Source: an uncultured Clostridium sp.
GTDB lineage: Bacteria; Bacillota; Clostridia; Lachnospirales; Lachnospiraceae
Assembly (NCBI GenBank): GCA_900551135.1
Contig: URUX01000036.1
Location: forward strand, 1-17,489
Direction: 5' to 3'
DNA: 17,489 nt
Shown here: piece by piece, positions 14,895 through 17,489 of the stretch
How positions within the stretch are numbered: position 1 is the first letter of the stretch
How the letters are laid out: every line of letters starts with the position of its first letter
Notes under the pieces: generated by a model
What the model was told of the DNA's origin: nothing
Database searches by the model: none
Seen by the model: the letters and a program-made list of their open reading frames with translations, nothing else
Position numbers and translations under genes: made by a program

Positions 14895-14920
14895 TTTCTA
14901 TGAAAGAAAAGCTGCTGCAA
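14893..14920 (-). promoter_or_regulatory. Weak candidate promoter of the sugar-sulfate operon
   Basis: Minus strand: TTGCAG (14915-14920), 16-base spacer, GAAAAT (14893-14898). Each box matches consensus only partly. It is listed because its -10 adjoins the operator at 14879-14894, the same geometry as at the regulator's own promoter, where a bound repressor would block initiation. Confidence 0.35.
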
Positions 14921-14994
14921 AACAAATACCTTTACTTTCTATTTATTATACAGCAGTTGCATCAGAGAACCTGATACTTTTCCTTTCACGGATA

Positions 14995-16011
14995 CTATAT
15001 TCTCGTACTGTCTCTCTCAATAATCATCGTATCAAAATCCACGTTATCCGGCTGGCTTCCTCCAATCATCTGAGTCAGCATGTCAATTGTCGTTTTTGCA
15101 ATCTCCGTTTTCTTTAAACTAACCGTACTCAGCTTTGGTGAGCAGAATCTGCTGATACTGGAATCATCAAAACCGATAACTTTAATCTCTTCCGGAACCT
15201 TAAATCCAATCTGAGAAGCTGCCGTCATGGCAATGCAGGCAATCATATCATTTCTGCCAAATATTCCGTCTACCTTTGATCCGGTCCGCAATCTCCGTTT
15301 TACCTCTTCTTCCAGTTCTTCCTGGCTCCGGCATCCGCAGATAATATTTTCCGGACCTACTAAAAAACGATTGGCCTCCATCTCATCTACAAAACCACTG
15401 AATCTCACATCATCCGGAGGACTAATGTGCCCTCTGGCGCTGATACGATCGATGTATATAATGTTTTTACACCCTTTCCCAATCAGGTGACTTACTGCAG
15501 CCCTGGCTCCCGTATAAAGTCCGGTTCCCAGATATGCTGCCTTTTCAATAGCCTTCTGGTGTCTCAGACGTCTGAATACTACAACCGGAATCCCTGCCTG
15601 AGTAAACTTTTCCACATATTCCGGAGGAAAGCTGGCTGAACTGACGATAATTCCATCATACTGTCTGCTGATAACCTGAGAGACAAACTCTTCCGTATTA
15701 CGGTTGGCGCAAAGAGAAATCAGATAACCGGAGTCGTATGCATATTTATCCATTTCACTAACAATACTGGAAAAATACTCGTTTGTAATGTGATCCGCAA
15801 TAAATAAAATCTGGTTGCTCTGCTTACCTTTCAAAGCTCTGGCAATGTTGTTTGGCCGATAATTCAAAACCCTCACTGCCTCTTCTACCCTCTTGCGCTT
15901 ATCCATCGCTACATAGCGGTTATTATTAATCACATAAGAAACCACGGTTTCACTGACTCCCGCCATCTTCGCTACATCTGCGCGGGTAACGCGCTCTTTG
16001 CCTTCTGCCAT
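14995..16011 (-). CDS. LacI-family transcriptional regulator
   Basis: 338 residues with AAGGTG 8 bases before the ATG. The N-terminal helix-turn-helix is RADVAKMAGVSETVVSYVIN (residues 10-29), followed by the hinge region YRPNNIARALKGK (51-63). The rest is the periplasmic-binding-protein-like effector domain: LFIADHITNEYFSSIVSEMD, YDGIIVSS, GIFGRNDMIA and the family signature VIGFDDSSISRFCSPKLSTV near the C-terminus. It should bind a sugar or sugar phosphate derived from the locus substrate and release DNA. Two matching candidate operators, one over its own promoter and one ahead of the binding-protein gene, support autoregulation and control of the downstream operon. Confidence 0.95.
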   Translation of the reverse strand: MAEGKERVTRADVAKMAGVSETVVSYVINNNRYVAMDKRKRVEEAVRVLNYRPNNIARALKGKQSNQILFIADHITNEYFSSIVSEMDKYAYDSGYLISLCANRNTEEFVSQVISRQYDGIIVSSASFPPEYVEKFTQAGIPVVVFRRLRHQKAIEKAAYLGTGLYTGARAAVSHLIGKGCKNIIYIDRISARGHISPPDDVRFSGFVDEMEANRFLVGPENIICGCRSQEELEEEVKRRLRTGSKVDGIFGRNDMIACIAMTAASQIGFKVPEEIKVIGFDDSSISRFCSPKLSTVSLKKTEIAKTTIDMLTQMIGGSQPDNVDFDTMIIERDSTRI

Positions 16012-16041
16012 CTTAGTAACACCTTACTTTCTGTGGCTTGT

Positions 16042-16057
16042 GTACACTCGTATGTAC
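16042..16057 (-). promoter_or_regulatory. Candidate operator for the LacI-family regulator (copy 2, autoregulatory)
   Basis: GTACACTCGTATGTAC is a palindrome with a central CG (five outer base pairs match). It begins 7 bases past the -10 box at 16065-16070, so it covers the predicted transcription start of the regulator gene. It shares 13 of 16 bases with the site at 14879-14894. Confidence 0.7.
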
Positions 16058-16064
16058 TATCTAA

Positions 16065-16093
16065 ATAGTACAACAATATACGCCGGATGTCAA
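16065..16093 (-). promoter_or_regulatory. Sigma-70/SigA-type promoter of the LacI-family regulator gene
   Basis: Minus strand: -35 TTGACA (16088-16093), exact consensus, 17-base spacer, -10 TACTAT (16065-16070). The start of transcription would fall near 16058, at the edge of the operator. Confidence 0.82.
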
Positions 16094-16121
16094 GGTGTTT
16101 TGTGACTTTTTTGCTGAATTT

Positions 16122-16173
16122 TGTAACAATTCAGCCATACCTCTTCTTGCCCGCTTATGGCTGAACTGTTACA
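16122..16173. repeat. 18-bp inverted repeat between the isomerase-like gene and the regulator
   Basis: Arms 16122-16139 and 16156-16173 are complementary over 18 positions with a single G-U type mismatch (TGTAACA at the tips, TTCAGCCATA inside) and a 16-base spacer. A second, competing hairpin uses GCTGAATT (16113-16120) with AATTCAGC (16128-16135). Neither is followed by a U tract on either strand. It lies after the stop of the gene at 16216 and before the regulator promoter, so it may protect or define the mRNA 3' end; its real role is unknown. Confidence 0.7.
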
Positions 16174-16215
16174 GGATTCCTATCGTTTCTTACACTATTT
16201 TGTTTCATTCTGTAT

Positions 16216-17489
16216 TTATGCTTCAATAACCGGAATATTTAAAAGCTGGCATACCTGTTTTAACTCTTCTGCCACATCTGCCCATACCAGGCTGTAGTGA
16301 TGCGGTACGCCTTCTTCAATGATTTGTTCAATCACTTCCCGAACCGGACGTTTTACTTTTACATTAGCCATAATTCCTCTGGTATAGCGATCCATATCCA
16401 CTGCCTCACCTTTCATAAGGAACAGCTTATAACCTCCGTCAATATTACAGAATCTGGAAATGGTTACAACGCCTGGTTTTAATGCACCCCAAAACGCAGT
16501 TCCCTGTCCTGCTAATGGATGATTTCTCATCAATAACTCATACTTTGGATTTGCCAGAGAAGGGGCTGCATTGCCGCAATGCCAGAACGTCATGGTATTC
16601 TTGTCTTCATCAATATTAATCATATCCGTAATGAAGGTTGGAAGACCCGTCAGATAATTCTCCGCAATCTGAGCCAGTTCTGCATCCACATCGCCTTCAC
16701 ATCCGATATTAATCCCGTCATCTGCCAGACGCCCTAACACAGCGCAGGGAGTCGTATGAAGATTACCCATCTCCGGCCAGCACTTAATTACCCCATAGTC
16801 ATACCCCTGAGCCGCCATGACTTCTTTTAATGCCAGATACAGTTTGGAGTGATTTTCCAAATGGCCGTCCGGAAGCGTATCCATGTTGTAGGTTTCTTCC
16901 ATTTTTTGCATATCAGCCTTCCAGTCTTCTTCCGGAAGTTCTTCCATCTTGTCAAATACCACTTTCAAATCGGTCTCTTCGATCTTAACTCCAAAAGTCC
17001 GGCGAATCAGTCCTTCATCAAATGCACAATTATAGAACGCAGTCGGCCGGTATCCCAGAAGCCCCAAATTGGTATTTTTCATGGCTTTTACTGTATGATA
17101 TGCCAGAATAAGGGCTTTTATCTTTGCAGCGGCCCGTTCATCCTCTTTGCTGCCGTAGACGGTATGGTAAACGGCGCCTAATCTCCGGAGGGATGCTGCA
17201 TTCATAGTCATGGAACAAAGGGCATTGGCGTAGAGTCTGGTATTTTTCTCAAACGGAACCTCATACGGCGCCCACAGGATAATCGGAATATTTAATGTCT
17301 CTGTAAGATAAGCTGCTGCATCATCTCCGGTAAATGCACCGTATACCAGTACCATCACGTCTGCAGCCGCCTGTTTAAACTCCTCTGCAATAGTTTCCAG
17401 CGCTTCTTTTGTACATCCAATCTGAGAAGCTTTTACCACATTGACCTGCGGAAGTTCTTCTTTCAGCCAGGCACTGTATTCCCTGTCTC
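16216..17489 (-). CDS. L-fucose/L-arabinose-isomerase-like protein (N-terminus outside window)
   Basis: 423 residues are visible. The frame stays open to the window edge (DREYSAWLKEELPQVNV precedes the GTG at 17439), so that GTG is internal and roughly 50 residues are probably missing. The order of elements fits COG2407-type isomerases: VMVLVYGAFTGDDAA and IPIILWAPYEV in the first domain, NLGLLGYRP and RRTFGVKIEETDL in the second, then INIGCEGDVDAEL with candidate metal-binding acidic residues, MTFWHCGNAAPSL, and GVPHHYSLVWADV near the C-terminus with a candidate metal-binding histidine. Members interconvert aldoses and ketoses (L-fucose, L-arabinose and others, including sulfoquinovose in the SqvD group). 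The substrate cannot be assigned. Its transcription unit seems separate from the sulfatase operon, though the two may share one substrate pathway. Confidence 0.75.
   Translation of the reverse strand, partial: DREYSAWLKEELPQVNVVKASQIGCTKEALETIAEEFKQAAADVMVLVYGAFTGDDAAAYLTETLNIPIILWAPYEVPFEKNTRLYANALCSMTMNAASLRRLGAVYHTVYGSKEDERAAAKIKALILAYHTVKAMKNTNLGLLGYRPTAFYNCAFDEGLIRRTFGVKIEETDLKVVFDKMEELPEEDWKADMQKMEETYNMDTLPDGHLENHSKLYLALKEVMAAQGYDYGVIKCWPEMGNLHTTPCAVLGRLADDGINIGCEGDVDAELAQIAENYLTGLPTFITDMINIDEDKNTMTFWHCGNAAPSLANPKYELLMRNHPLAGQGTAFWGALKPGVVTISRFCNIDGGYKLFLMKGEAVDMDRYTRGIMANVKVKRPVREVIEQIIEEGVPHHYSLVWADVAEELKQVCQLLNIPVIEA

Noticed and set aside
14945..14950. Perfect TATAAT on the minus strand as -10 of the sugar operon
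   Set aside because: The hexamer at the right distance upstream (CAGGTT) does not resemble a -35 box, there is no extended TGn element, and it lies far from the operator.
16122..16173. Inverted repeat as an intrinsic terminator
   Set aside because: Neither strand has a run of U after the hairpin.
17437..17439. GTG codon as the start of the isomerase-like gene
   Set aside because: The frame stays open with protein-like sequence to the window edge and no ribosome binding site precedes the GTG, so the gene begins outside the window.
1..17489. CRISPR arrays, tRNA/rRNA genes, insertion sequences and phage genes
   Set aside because: No regularly spaced direct repeats, cloverleaf sequences, transposase-like proteins or phage-type proteins were seen.

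Overview
The window looks like part of the chromosome of a low-to-mid GC, anaerobic, gut-type Firmicute, most likely a Lachnospiraceae-like clostridium. The signs are strong AGGAGG-type ribosome binding sites, a LacI-controlled ABC sugar importer that lacks its own ATPase, a Cys-type sulfatase, a teichoic-acid-type transferase and a c-di-GMP-I (GEMM-I) riboswitch. The genus cannot be told from sequence reading alone. Every gene I can support lies on the minus strand, so transcription runs from high to low coordinates.

Region A (17489 to 16216) is the 3' part of a fucose/arabinose-isomerase-like gene whose start lies outside the window. Between it and the next gene is an 18-bp inverted repeat with no obvious role.

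Region B (about 16093 to 8106) is a sugar-sulfate utilisation locus. A LacI-family regulator has a near-consensus promoter covered by its own candidate operator. Almost the same operator recurs before the following operon. That operon encodes a lipoprotein solute-binding protein, a sulfatase without a signal peptide, two MalF/MalG-type permeases, a class II (tagatose/fructose-bisphosphate type) aldolase and a double-SIS sugar isomerase/deaminase. A 13-bp stem hairpin ends it. The set suggests import of a sulfated sugar (perhaps a sulfated amino sugar), desulfation in the cytoplasm, SIS-domain isomerisation or deamination, and aldol cleavage. The kinase, any deacetylase, the transporter ATPase and the sulfatase-maturing enzyme are not in the window.

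Region C (8025 to beyond 1) is a surface-glycopolymer operon. A strong sigma-70 type promoter leads into a c-di-GMP-I riboswitch that abuts an intrinsic terminator. Then come a possible 34-codon leader ORF whose stop overlaps the next start (ATGA), a CDP-glycerol glycerophosphotransferase-like protein, a Wzx-type flippase, a putative glycosyltransferase, a DivIVA-like coiled-coil protein, a small protein resembling the DnaA N-terminal domain, a membrane-anchored metallophosphoesterase-like protein and two tandem Wzz-like polysaccharide co-polymerases, the last cut by the window edge. The reading frames of the DnaA-N-like protein and the phosphoesterase meet at an A-rich tract, where a single-base slip would fuse them.

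The most notable points are the c-di-GMP gate on a teichoic-like polymer operon, the DnaA-N/phosphoesterase junction, and the cytoplasmic sulfatase inside a SIS/aldolase sugar operon.
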